In this document: positions 51,428 to 62,591 of the stretch, piece by piece
How positions within the stretch are numbered: position 1 is the stretch's first letter
How the letters are laid out: every line of letters starts with the position of its first letter
Translations under genes and position numbers: made by a program
Notes under the pieces: model-generated
Told to the model about the DNA's origin: nothing
Databases searched by the model: none
The model's input: only the letters and a program-made list of their open reading frames with translations
DNA from: Nitzschia sp. DOCU1
Lineage: Eukaryota > Bacillariophyta > Bacillariophyceae > Bacillariales > Bacillariaceae
Direction: 5' to 3'
DNA length: 64,000 bases
NCBI GenBank assembly: GCA_951394045.1
Contig: OX595993.1
Location: 1,922,001 to 1,986,000, forward strand

Positions 51428-52990
51428 ATGTGGTCGGCAGTTGCATACCCCATGCTACTGCGGCGAATCTCCCCCCTGCAGGAGCAACAGCAGCTCCGTC
51501 AAATAATTTGTAGACAGCAGTCCGCTTGCCCCCTGAGCACGACAACGCTATGGTGTGAGCAAGTCGTCTTTGGTGATCCTCAAGCCAGTGAATCGGTCCG
51601 AAAGGGCTCTGTTGATATCGACAATAATACTGGTACTATTGTTGCTTGTCGCCCTGGAGAAGAATGGCCACAAGCTCAAGTTCGAAATCCCGGTGGGGCG
51701 CAGAAGTTGGTGGGGTCGACCACCGTTTTATCGCCCGGTCTGATGGACGTGCACACGCACATTTCGGCACTTGGTCGCAACTGGGAAGGATATGAAACTA
51801 CCACTATGGCTGCCGCAGCCGGCGGTATCACGACTCTGATGGGGATGCCATTGAACTCAATTCCATCGACTACAACATTGGAAGCTGTGGAGATGGAACG
51901 GGACCAGACGAAACAAGAACGTCTTTATGTCGATGTGGGACTTTGGGGTGGGGTGGTTCCAGATAATCTGAACCGAATTCAGGAGTTGTTGGGATCGCCT
52001 TTCATATTTGGACTCAAGGCCTTCTTGGCTCCTTTACCACCGGCGGCTGGCTACCAAGCCGTGTCACCGACTCAGTTGTTGGAAGCGGCCAAAATTTGTG
52101 GTCCGACAGGCAAGCCAATCTTGGTGCATTCCGAGTTAATGACAGCGGAAGAAAGCACAAACGCCATGGAAGACTCGTTTGCATCCACTGACCTCTCCTC
52201 GTGTAGTGCCCATTTGCAGTCCCGGCCGGCTAAATGGGAACAAGATGCCGTTCGCGTAGTCTGCCAGGCAACAAGGCAGCAACAGGATGAAGGATTTGTT
52301 ACCTGTCGTATGCATATTGTCCACTTGAGCGATGCTAGAGGGTGTCTTCCCATTATAAAGGCGTTTAAGGAAAGGGACTTTGGAGACATGGGCCCTTTGC
52401 TAACTGTGGAGACTTGTCCACACTATTTGCTTCTCGACGATTCTCTTGTCGAGGACGGGGATACGCGGATAAAGTGCTTTCCTCCCATTCGAGATGTTGC
52501 GAATAGAGAGTTGCTCTGGGCTGGTCTCCAGAGCGGCCTCATTGATATGGTTGCTTCAGATCATAGTCCATGCGAGCCTCATATGAGGAATATGGAATCC
52601 AGGAATATGAAAATGGCGTGGGGAGGGTTGTCGGGCCTGCAATACCAGCTTCAGGCTACTTGGTCCGATGCTGTAAGGCGAGGATTCATCGCCGCTGACA
52701 TGGCAAAGTGGTGGAGTGAACGACCTTCCCATTTGACTGGTATGCAACGAAGCAAGGGACGAATATCTGTTGGAAGGCAAGCCGATTTGTCTTGGTGGGA
52801 CCTGAATCATGTTGGAGCCCCAAATGAGTACAGCCAAGAGTATCATCGTTGGAAAGGTACAACTTATTTTGCGGACAACGACAAAATGCAAGGTCGTGTT
52901 CTCGGTACTTGGGTCCGAGGTAGACTGGTTTATGATGGGCAAAAGGATGAGCTACTCGAACCAGCTGGCAAGCTCCTGACATGCGGATGA
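51428..52990 (+). CDS. allantoinase
   Basis: 520 residues from the first ATG (51428). Residues 1-38 are Arg/Gln/Ser-rich without acids and could target mitochondria. The amidohydrolase core has the metal ligands of the cyclic-amidase group: HTH at 109-111 (PGLMDVHTH), the carboxylated Lys198 (IFGLKAFLA), His234 (ILVHSE), His299 (MHIVHLSDA) and Asp378 (VASDHSPC). The sequence is closest to allantoinase (WEGYETTTMAAAAGGITTLM, MGMPLNSIPSTT) and has a length near the usual 460-500 plus leader. It hydrolyses allantoin to allantoate in purine breakdown, which lets the cell recover nitrogen. A 25-residue Ser-rich insert at about 245-275 is unusual. It is convergent with fabG, with 77 bp between stops. 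Confidence 0.92.
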   Translation: MWSAVAYPMLLRRISPLQEQQQLRQIICRQQSACPLSTTTLWCEQVVFGDPQASESVRKGSVDIDNNTGTIVACRPGEEWPQAQVRNPGGAQKLVGSTTVLSPGLMDVHTHISALGRNWEGYETTTMAAAAGGITTLMGMPLNSIPSTTTLEAVEMERDQTKQERLYVDVGLWGGVVPDNLNRIQELLGSPFIFGLKAFLAPLPPAAGYQAVSPTQLLEAAKICGPTGKPILVHSELMTAEESTNAMEDSFASTDLSSCSAHLQSRPAKWEQDAVRVVCQATRQQQDEGFVTCRMHIVHLSDARGCLPIIKAFKERDFGDMGPLLTVETCPHYLLLDDSLVEDGDTRIKCFPPIRDVANRELLWAGLQSGLIDMVASDHSPCEPHMRNMESRNMKMAWGGLSGLQYQLQATWSDAVRRGFIAADMAKWWSERPSHLTGMQRSKGRISVGRQADLSWWDLNHVGAPNEYSQEYHRWKGTTYFADNDKMQGRVLGTWVRGRLVYDGQKDELLEPAGKLLTCG

Positions 52991-53067
52991 TAGGTACGTA
53001 AATATAGCAGCAATCTATAAAGTTTTCACTATTCGGTACGACCCATAGCACATCTTCTTCTCATCCC

Positions 53068-54125
<1,058 letters not shown>

Positions 54126-54727
54126 CTTCTTTGTATTAGATTCCGTTGCAAGGGGAGAGAAAAATGAGAATTATGACGGGTGTTAGGAAGGGGACGACCC
54201 GGCAAAAGGTCGTCGTCGCGAACCGTCGGCATGTCAAAGATCGTACTTTTTGATCGGTGGGCGACCACGCTTCGGAAAAGTCGTCGTAGCTTTTGGATAC
54301 GTCGTCCTTGGGGTCGGTTGTGATGGCATAGGCTTGCGTGAGATCTCCTACGTCATCGATCCGTTGCCGCATGAGGGCCAGACGACGCCACGTCACAGAG
54401 GCGAGGGCGGGCGAAAGCTGCCAAAGCGTGCGGGCGAAGGAAGGACATATTAGACCAATCCGAGCAAAAATACCCGTAGGGAACACGAGCAATCATGGCC
54501 AGCACAAGTATCATAGAACTACGATGATGGATGTAGAACAGCATTCTTCGCTGCTTATTAAGCTTTAAACTAAAGCCGCAGTATCGTCGATTGAATTGAT
54601 CGAAAGTAGTTATCGGGTTGTCTACCTATCATTGTCCTGCACAAGATGGAGCGCATCGCAAAGCTCAACTTCCCCGCGGCTGGCCAGGATTAGGGGAATT
54701 ATTTTGTAGCCTTCTCTTCATAGCTGG
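54126..54727. other. intergenic, upstream of fabG
   Basis: A weak minus-strand frame (54136-54370, starting MRQRIDDVGDLTQAYAI) has a mildly protein-like middle but ends in a hydrophobic, unrelated tail. I do not call it a gene. Confidence 0.35.
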
Positions 54728-57700
54728 CTACCTCAAAGTGCCGCACATTGCGCATCGGTGGCCACTGCTGTTCATATAAGTGCATGCTCCACACTCCCAC
54801 ATGCGGGTGCCTTGAGCTTCCGCGGCGTCTCCTGTTTCCAGAGCCACAGCACGGGCCATAAACTGACCAAAGCTAAACCGATTTCCGTCTCCCTCGTCTG
54901 AGGAGTCATCGGAGCCTCGTTGAAGGGCAAGACCAACGTCAGGAGTCGCTGCAGCCCGGGAGAAGGGTTGCGAAGCGCTCGCGGCTACACTACTCAAAAC
55001 CTTTTCTTCGAATATGGCTTCTTTGCGTTCTTCGTGCAGGATGGAGAAGATCAAATTGGAGAAATCCTCGCGCTTCTCGGCCGCATTCGCCGTCAAAAAA
55101 GTGATCTGAACTTGCGTAGCTCGCAGGTGAGCTCTCGCCACAATATCGGACATTTGCTCGGTGAGCATTTCGAGTTCAGATTGAATCCTTTCAAAGGTTA
55201 CTTTCTCCCGTCGCCGATTATTCAATTGCACATAGCGCCGAAAGTGATACAAGCTGGGGTATCGAAAGTATGAGAACGCATAGCTATGCTTCAAGACGGA
55301 ACGGCATTCCAAGAGTTCCGTAAATGCCGCATGAACGAACGATAGTCCCTTGCCTCCAAAATTGAACTCCGGTGACCCGTCGAATTCTGCCGCTGCATCG
55401 ACCACAGGAGCGAGACGTTCACAAACCGTATCTGCCATGTGCTGTTCCAAAGAAGAACTTTCTCCGTGAGCTTCCCATCGAGTGTAGTGATGAACAAACC
55501 GTGCCATTTCCTGACGGACTCGGAAAGCTTCTCTAGCTGAATGAATAGCCGTTCCGTAGCCCTGGTCGCCTGCAGAATCTTCAAGCTCCGCATTGACGTT
55601 CGCTGCTGGCGACTTTGCTCCGCCCTCCGCGCTTTCCTGATCGTCCTGCCAAATGTTACAGCGGAAGAAGCCCCCCGTAGCAGCCCCGTGTAATTTCCAA
55701 TCTTTCCGACAAATCCAACTATGGGAAAACGAGGAAAGAGGTGAGCGGGCTTATCATAAAAGTCAGAGGGCGTGGCAGTGCACTACGTACCAGAATTCAT
55801 AGCGGCAAGTTGGGTTGGTGCATGTCATGTGATTGCATCCGTCGTCCTTCTCAATTGGTACCTCGCACTAGGAACAAAAATAGCAACCGATCAAGGCAAC
55901 ATGGTCAGAATCAAAACTGTAGAAGCAGTATTTGTATCGGGTACCACATCTTACCTTCGGACATGGGCGCGTATTGGTCTTGATCCATAGCTTTTGAGCT
56001 AGCTCCGAAACATTGTTGCCTCCCTTACTTTCTCCATCGGCTTCTACGGCCCCGATCTCCTCGCGGACCTTTTGCCGCCACTCCTCCAACCGTTGGCAAG
56101 GGATTGGCCAGTGTCTAGCTTCACCGCAACCAAAACAGAATCGATGGGCCTTACGTGGTTGATCCTTGCTTCGACAGTCATGGTAATTTGGAGACTCCAT
56201 TCCTTCGTATGTCAAGGGACAATCAGGGTCACATGTGGCCATCCCACGAGACGAATCCGCGGTACAAACGGCACCAGCATAGTTGATGAGGGCGTCATCG
56301 ATTCCATGCTTTGTTAGGAACGTCTGAGGCAGTCTATGTACAATACCAGGACAACCAGGGTGATTGCAAAACTTGAAGTCGTGCGCCGACGTTACGAATT
56401 GTTCCTGTGTTGCCTCGTTGATGCGAGCGGCGGAATTTGGTTCGTCTCCCAAAATAGAGTCGATTTCGCCTCGTGTCAATATCGTCTCGCAGTTGTGATG
56501 TGGGCAGGCAATCGAGGAATATGCCGACTTGGTGGAAGCGCGGTCTTTGAGGTAGTCTTTCAGGCAGTCTGTGCAAAAGCCATGAACACACCCAGCCAAC
56601 TCAACCCACTGATCTTTGTCCACCGCATCATCGTAGCATATCAAACAGGTCCGACCTTCCGAAGCCGTCTTCGTACTAGATGGCGGAGGCGACGGCAAAT
56701 CAATCCCTGCTTTCGAAAAAGCAGCCCTGGGGTTAGACTTGAATGCTTTTACGGCTTCTGATACATTCCACTTGTGGTGAGCCAGAAAGCGTTCGACGTC
56801 GGACTCTTGAAGGTAGGAGAATGCCATTTGAAGCGTAGATTGTTCAGAACAATCGGATTTGGCTTTAGCCGACGGCATTTTTGTCTCTGCCGTGTCGTCT
56901 GAATTGATGTTGGAACAACTGTTATTCGAGACCTTCACCTTCAGAGCTGCATCAAGTCCCGCCTTTTCTGCGGCAGCCATTATTTCAGTCATCGACATAT
57001 TTGCAGCTTTTGTCGCTGATGTGGGATCGTCCTTATCTGAGGCGTTGTTGATAGATATTGAAGTCTCCTCGTTGGTGCTGGTCGATTCGTCATCGTCAGA
57101 GTCATCGCCCCGCAAAGCTGCCTGGAGTCCAACTTTAGCAGCGGATTCCATGACACGGTCTAACTCTGTCGCATTTTCGTCATAGGACAACGCGATCTTG
57201 AGCATCTTGGCTCGAGCCGCCTCAAGACGCTGAATCCGCTCGGCACCAATCCGATCCAACGTCATGGTTTCAAACCAGGAGAACGGAGGCACCAAGGCGC
57301 GCCGACGTGGATCATCACTATCGTGGCGTCCACCACCGCGATTATTTTCTATCTGTAGCATATTTGCCATTAGTTCATCGTCCACACCATAGGGATCAAT
57401 GTATAGAAGTGCCCTAGCTTCCAACTGTGCCGCCAACTCCTTGTGGCCATTTGCTCCAGCCAGTTCGCAGGGAGTGCGAGCTCCAAGCTCATCAATGATG
57501 GTCAACATGGCGCCAAAATTGGACAAAATAGCCATGCAAACATCGGATCGTCCCAGTTCGGCCGCGTAGTGGAGCGCCGTTCTTCCGTCTGCGTCCACAG
57601 CATTAATGCTGGGACCTTCACCCGTCTCGGCGTGAAACCACGCTAGGACCGCAAGGACCGAATCCATTCGTTCCGTCATAACATGATTCCACCGAACAGG

Positions 57701-59120
57701 ATCGAATTTGATCTTTTTCGTCTTTCCAGGCGACGGAGGCTCAGATGGTACACCTTTTTCTTTCGATGGACTTCCAAGAGCGGACCGCACTATCCAACCC
57801 ACCGCCATGGCAGCCTTTTGCGCTTGCGTCTTGCCCTTGGGGTCCTTGGTTTTCTGAAGCTCTTCCTTCATCAATCCAAACACTTCCGGCTGAATAGTAG
57901 GAGAAGAGATACCGACTGGCGCAGGAGCAGGCTGGACCTTTTTCTTTTTGGTCTTGACCTTTTTCTTTTCCGTAGGCCGCTTCATGGCTTGGCTCAATCG
58001 TTCCTCTTCCACAGTGAGTCCTCCTGATGCCATATGCAAAGCAGTCCGAGACATGCCATTTTTTATATTCGGATCTCCCCCATTTGCCAGCAGGAATCGA
58101 ATAAAGTCTCCCGATCCCAAACGCGCCGCCTCGTGAAGAGGTGTCGTCATGGTGGCATCCGCCTCTGGTGACGACGAATCTTGGGTTTCACCACTCCCAC
58201 CGCCACCAATCGACGTCAAGGCTGTACTCAAACTGGTTTGATGCTCCAAACTTCCTGGTAGCGTTGTATTTGCATGGGCATGGGCCGCGGCAATGGCGTG
58301 GCGTCGGTTGAGATCTTCGTCCCATCTCAATACTGGACCCTCGCCCCCAACCGAGTTCTTTCGAAAAATATTAAAGACTGCTAGCCGCGGACGTCGGTTC
58401 TGGCTACGTTGTGATTGTTGCTTGGCTCTTTGATCCTTTTGAAACTTGTCTAGATTTGGAAGATCCTTTCGGGCGGGGTATTCGTAGGATTCGATATCAT
58501 AGGGACTCAAATAGTCATCGGCAATAAAGGGTTCGGAAGGATTCATTTGTGACTGCAATATTGGACCTTTCAAATGATCCAAGTTCATATAATAAAATGA
58601 AGCTTCGTATGGAAGATTGGCCGTTGCGGATGCGCTAGTCGGAGCCCGACGTGCCGCGGGAGCTGCGCCACTACTAGCTGTCGTGCTACCTCTTTGTGCT
58701 TTCTTCGTCACTGACTTTCGCCCTAAGAAGCTAGCTCTCTTTTCCTGTACATGAAATAGAAAGGGGAGGGTGAGCATTTTTGCATTGGTGCCATTACGCC
58801 GTCGCTGGACTCGACACTACTACTATCAAACCCGGGCAATCTTGTCTCACCTTGGAATTGGAGGCTACTTGCTCTTGCTGCTGCTTCAACTCGACTTGAT
58901 GCTCACGTTCGACTTGTTCTTCATCTAACCATTGTTCAAAGTCTTCTCTTGTAGCTTGATACGCCCGAAGTGCACTTTCCACATTGTCTTCTTGAAAGGC
59001 CTTCCAGAGCCGCCGACGCAAGGATCGAATGACAAAGTCGGAAGTTAACACTTCGGGGGTGTACCCATGTAGGAACCATTCTGGAGACGATGGAGGCAAA
59101 ACTGATGTCGCAGATGACAT
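54728..59120 (-). CDS. ankyrin / RBR-type E3 ubiquitin ligase with C-terminal NZF finger (ANKIB1-like)
   Basis: Four exons (58851-59120, 55955-58744, 55791-55867, 54728-55718) separated by introns of 106, 87 and 72 nt give 1375 residues. Order: N-terminal helical part; ankyrin repeats at about 289-330 ([20 protein letters not shown]) and 472-530 ([20 protein letters not shown]); a UBA-like helix bundle (about 727-765); RING1 from about 790 ([11 protein letters not shown] ... [11 protein letters not shown]); IBR ([25 protein letters not shown]); the catalytic RING2 built across three exons ([30 protein letters not shown]), whose Cys in GCNH should take the ubiquitin thioester; then an Ariadne-like helical domain ([20 protein letters not shown] onward) and a RanBP2/NZF finger at the end ([20 protein letters not shown]) for ubiquitin binding. 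The layout matches ankyrin-RBR ligases of the ANKIB1 type. It is head-to-head with CDC73. Confidence 0.9.
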
Positions 59121-59736
59121 GATGAGTATATGGTCAATATTATTGAAGTAACAGGTCAATCAGTCCCCTTGAGAATGTATGGTAGTCGACCTACTCGCAG
59201 GTGAATGCGGGTCTGATCAGGGAGCACGAGAAGTTAAGCCGAAGTTGGAACCCAAAACTCGACCACTCCCTCAGGAAACGAGGAATTCTTCTCTCCACTG
59301 TGACGAGATGATGTCGCCTCAATGGCAAGCCAGCAGTGGGTATGGAAACGAGTTGACGAATAACTTCAATCGATGAAATGGTGTGGGGGTGACCCGCGGA
59401 GAAGGTGAGAATGCCTTGGAGCAGTGTCGAATCTCGGCGATGCCCGGCGACAGCGGTTTACGCGCAACCAGCATAGCGGCAAAGAAAGTGGAGAAAAGAG
59501 TTCCCGCCAAGTTTTTGGACTGCCAATCGATCGGGTCGATATTCCGATTCAAATTAATCAATTGGATTCATTCGACCACACACTTTTGCCGCCCATCCCC
59601 ACACGCATCGCGATCACACACAGCGAGTGAACGATGAGAGCGCGAGAAACGGATGGACGACAATGGCGAGATTGATGCATATCGCCGATATGTTATCACC
59701 TTCTAACGTCGCTGGTTAACATTCTTAATAACAACC
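59121..59736. promoter_or_regulatory. divergent intergenic region, RBR ligase / CDC73
   Basis: 616 bp between two starts. No gene was recognised. Confidence 0.4.
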
Positions 59737-61233
59737 ATGTCTGAAGAAGCTAGTGTCTTGCAAGAGTGGGCACAAGGGGGTCAACTCGCGCAAGCCAAAT
59801 TCAACGATGACGGCACCGAGCTGTCAGTCGACGGCGGGGCTCCCTTATCGGCCACCACCAAAGTGACAGTGACTCAAGGGGACAAGACATGCGAGTACTC
59901 CCTGGCGAGTATATTTTTGCAGATTGTAAACCCCAGTCAAGGTCTAAAAGATTATCGTGCGGCTTGTAAGCAGTACAATGTAAAGGATCCCGTCAAAGCC
60001 TCCGATAAAACAACGATTGTTGGATACTTTTTGGGTGCGGCGGCGGCCGAAGTCGGAGCTGTGGTGCCTCCTCCTGAGCCCGTGGCCCCACCGGTGGCAC
60101 CAGAACCCGAGAGTGCTGCAGCTGAGGATGACGACGTTGCGGCTCCTGAAAAAACGGAGGAACCTTCCGACAAGCACGCTAGGGATAGGGAAAAGGAAAA
60201 GCATCGGCGATCGAGCAAAGACAAACATCGAAGCAGCAGCAGCCACGAGAAGGATAAACATCGTCGTGACAAGAAGCGAAGTCATTCGTCATCGAGGCAC
60301 TCGGAAGAAAAGAAGAAAAAAGCGCCAAAGACAATTAATACCGAGACGCTTTTTAGCAACTTGGTGACGGTCGTGGACAAGAGATCCAACGCTGCCACCA
60401 TGGAAAAGCAGCAAAAGAAGGAGGAAACGGCATTGCTAATGGCGGCACTCAGTACGGACGGATTTGAAGTCACGCCTGATCTATTGTCCAATTACAAACA
60501 AAAGACTGAAGCTATTGTTGCCAATGAAATCCCAGTTGGAAACTCGGCGTCGATTCTAAAAGCTGCCGCGGGCAAGGATTTGTCTCGAATCTTGAAATTG
60601 TACTTGGAAGTTATGCAGCCAAAGGCAAGCAGTAGTAGCAGCAAAGCCGCATCGGCGGCAGCAACATCACTGGGGCAAAAGAAAGCCGGGCGCGCCCATT
60701 TGGTGGGAAAGAAGCCTATTATTATTGTGCCAAAGGGAATGACGGCACCAATCACCTTGTTGAATGCTCATGAGTTCTTTGGAAATTCTCGCTATGTACC
60801 CCGAGATGTCATGATGAAGAACGGCTCGCACAAGACCAACATTCCGACCACTTTTACTCGACGCGTCGGGCAACGGTTGGGTGGCGGAGTCGTCGAGTAC
60901 GAACTCATGGACAATCCCAAGTCTAGGTTGCCCACGGCCAAGGACTGGGACCGCGTCGTCGCTGTCATTTGTGTCGGGCAGTCCTGGCAATTCAAAGATT
61001 GGCCTGGACATTACAGCGATCCCGTTCGATTGTTCAGTAGTGTATTTGGGTTCTATGTCGGCATGGAAGGGGCCAAGGTTCCGGCAGAGTTGGAATCCTG
61101 GGCCGTCACGAAACAGAAATTGAATCGAGACAAACGTGGTTTGGACTCTGTGACGTATGCTTCTTTTTGGAACGGAGTGGATGAGTTCATGGCGATTCAC
61201 AAACCTGAAATGTTACCACAGCCAGAGGTGTAA
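59737..61233 (+). CDS. CDC73: Paf1-complex subunit Cdc73 (parafibromin)
   Basis: 498 residues in one exon with an ATG at 59737. The C-terminal Ras-like domain of Cdc73 is clear from about residue 325: KKPIIIVPKGMTAPITLLNA, then FFGNSRYVPRD, DWDRVVAVICVGQSWQFKDW and the closing TYASFWNGVDEFMAIHKPE. The N-terminal part (1-110) fits the Cdc73 N-domain with a conserved leucine-rich start. Residues 140-200 are Lys/Arg/Ser-rich (KHRRSSKDKHRSSSSHEKDK) and act as a likely nuclear signal. The middle helices (ILKAAAGKDLSRILKLYLEV) match the family's central region. Cdc73 joins Paf1, Ctr9, Leo1 and Rtf1 on elongating RNA polymerase II and promotes H2B ubiquitination and H3K4/K36 methylation. The length is close to that of the animal protein. 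Confidence 0.92.
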   Translation: MSEEASVLQEWAQGGQLAQAKFNDDGTELSVDGGAPLSATTKVTVTQGDKTCEYSLASIFLQIVNPSQGLKDYRAACKQYNVKDPVKASDKTTIVGYFLGAAAAEVGAVVPPPEPVAPPVAPEPESAAAEDDDVAAPEKTEEPSDKHARDREKEKHRRSSKDKHRSSSSHEKDKHRRDKKRSHSSSRHSEEKKKKAPKTINTETLFSNLVTVVDKRSNAATMEKQQKKEETALLMAALSTDGFEVTPDLLSNYKQKTEAIVANEIPVGNSASILKAAAGKDLSRILKLYLEVMQPKASSSSSKAASAAATSLGQKKAGRAHLVGKKPIIIVPKGMTAPITLLNAHEFFGNSRYVPRDVMMKNGSHKTNIPTTFTRRVGQRLGGGVVEYELMDNPKSRLPTAKDWDRVVAVICVGQSWQFKDWPGHYSDPVRLFSSVFGFYVGMEGAKVPAELESWAVTKQKLNRDKRGLDSVTYASFWNGVDEFMAIHKPEMLPQPEV

Positions 61234-61516
61234 GCCTGGCGTGGCGGTTTGTCAGGTGCATGGGGCAATGGTAGCATAGTTATCAGCTCCGCAATGCCGC
61301 GCTTTAGTAGTAGTGCCCATTTTCAACTAGCCTGGATTTCTTTATTCTTTTCAATCAGTATTATCATGCTTATTCTCTAAGAAGGTTTATCATTATTATC
61401 AATTCTTCTTCAATTCATTTTGACTACAGCAGTTCTCATTCCAAACTACAAACAAGACTGTGCGATTGCATTTTGTTTTGGAGCATTTACTATTTATACA
61501 AGTGCTATTCTTCTCG

Positions 61517-61888
61517 TCACAGCGGCGAAAGAGTAGGATCCTGAATCACTACCAAAACATATTGATTTTTCGGTGCCACTAGAATTTCTTCTCGCTTGGA
61601 TCGAATTCGGACAAAGGACAGTTTTTCTAGCGAGTCTTGGGGCGTGTCATCGTCGCTTGGAATGGATTGAATATAATGAGCCGCCGCATCCAGTGTTTGC
61701 TTGAGAAGCTTGGGGTTTCCGACAGCTCCTTGACCTGTATGAGTCAAGATATCGCCGGCATGGTTCAAAATAAGGACGGCCGTGACCCCCTTGTGGGCTG
61801 CCAGTCGGTTGACAGTGTCTTGAACCTCCGAAAAGTTGACTTTTGGTTTCGAGAGGCCAGGGGTAGAAGGAGATGCTGTTTCCGCCAT
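61517..61888 (-). CDS. dynein light chain, roadblock/LC7 type
   Basis: 123 residues from the ATG at 61888. A polar 15-residue extension precedes the roadblock fold: FSEVQDTVNRLAAHKGVTAV, LNHAGDILTHTGQG, then LDAAAHYIQSI, and the diagnostic end SFVRIRSKREEILVAPKNQY followed by VLVVIQDP. The protein dimerises and binds the dynein intermediate chain. It serves cytoplasmic or intraflagellar motors. In diatoms it can only be cytoplasmic dynein or the motor of male gametes in flagellate groups. The family is normally about 95-100 residues, so the extra N-terminus is the only difference. Confidence 0.92.
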   Translation of the reverse strand: MAETASPSTPGLSKPKVNFSEVQDTVNRLAAHKGVTAVLILNHAGDILTHTGQGAVGNPKLLKQTLDAAAHYIQSIPSDDDTPQDSLEKLSFVRIRSKREEILVAPKNQYVLVVIQDPTLSPL

Positions 61889-62591
61889 ATTCAATAAGAA
61901 TGCAACACGATGATGTCAAGTGGTATGAAAGAGACGCTGAATAGAGGTTTTGTGCTGCTGCAAGCATGCAAGAGTGCTCTCTCCTCGCCCTCCACAGAGC
62001 TCGATACCTCATTGTCATTCGAAATGGAATATGGGGGAGACGAACTAATGAAGCACGGGGGAGGGGAGAAAACAGGGGTGGCACCAGGGGAAACCCGCCG
62101 GCCGGCCGTGCTGTCTGGTGGCGAACATGTGAGACAGATTTACATAACAACATTTCATGCAGGCGAATAATAAGAGAGGTATCCGGCCTGACGAAGGCCA
62201 GGACAGAGTCTCATTCAAGACGCGGCGAGAGCCACACATGCAATCGCCGTCTTCCTCGCTCGTCGGCGGCTCATCGACCTCTTTCGCGTTTCGCTTCCCA
62301 CCTCCTCCTACCGCCGCGGATGACACACCCATTGCCGCATTGGACCGGGTCGTTTGCCATTTCCATGCAACTTGTGTGCATTGACATCCATCTCCTCCCT
62401 TTCACATTGCTCTGACAAGACAAGGAACTTTAGCGTTTGAAAGACGAGATTCTTCTGGCTTTTGGGTGGAAAGGTCTCGGTAGTAACTCCAAGATCGAGC
62501 TGTTGCAAGTGCTGTATCGTTCGTAACGCGCCGGCCACTTGTTCTGTGCCACGTAGCACTTTCCGCTTTTATCCGAAATTTTCTGGACAAG
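61889..62591. promoter_or_regulatory. divergent intergenic region
   Basis: 703 bp between the roadblock gene (minus) and the acidic protein (plus). It holds a short GCCGGCCGGCC-type palindromic run near 62098-62108. No gene was seen. Confidence 0.4.

Noticed and set aside
59203..59250. 5S rRNA-like string (GAGAAGTTAAGCC after GGTCTGATC)
   Set aside because: Only about a dozen bases match the 5S core. The flanking helices and the internal promoter are absent.
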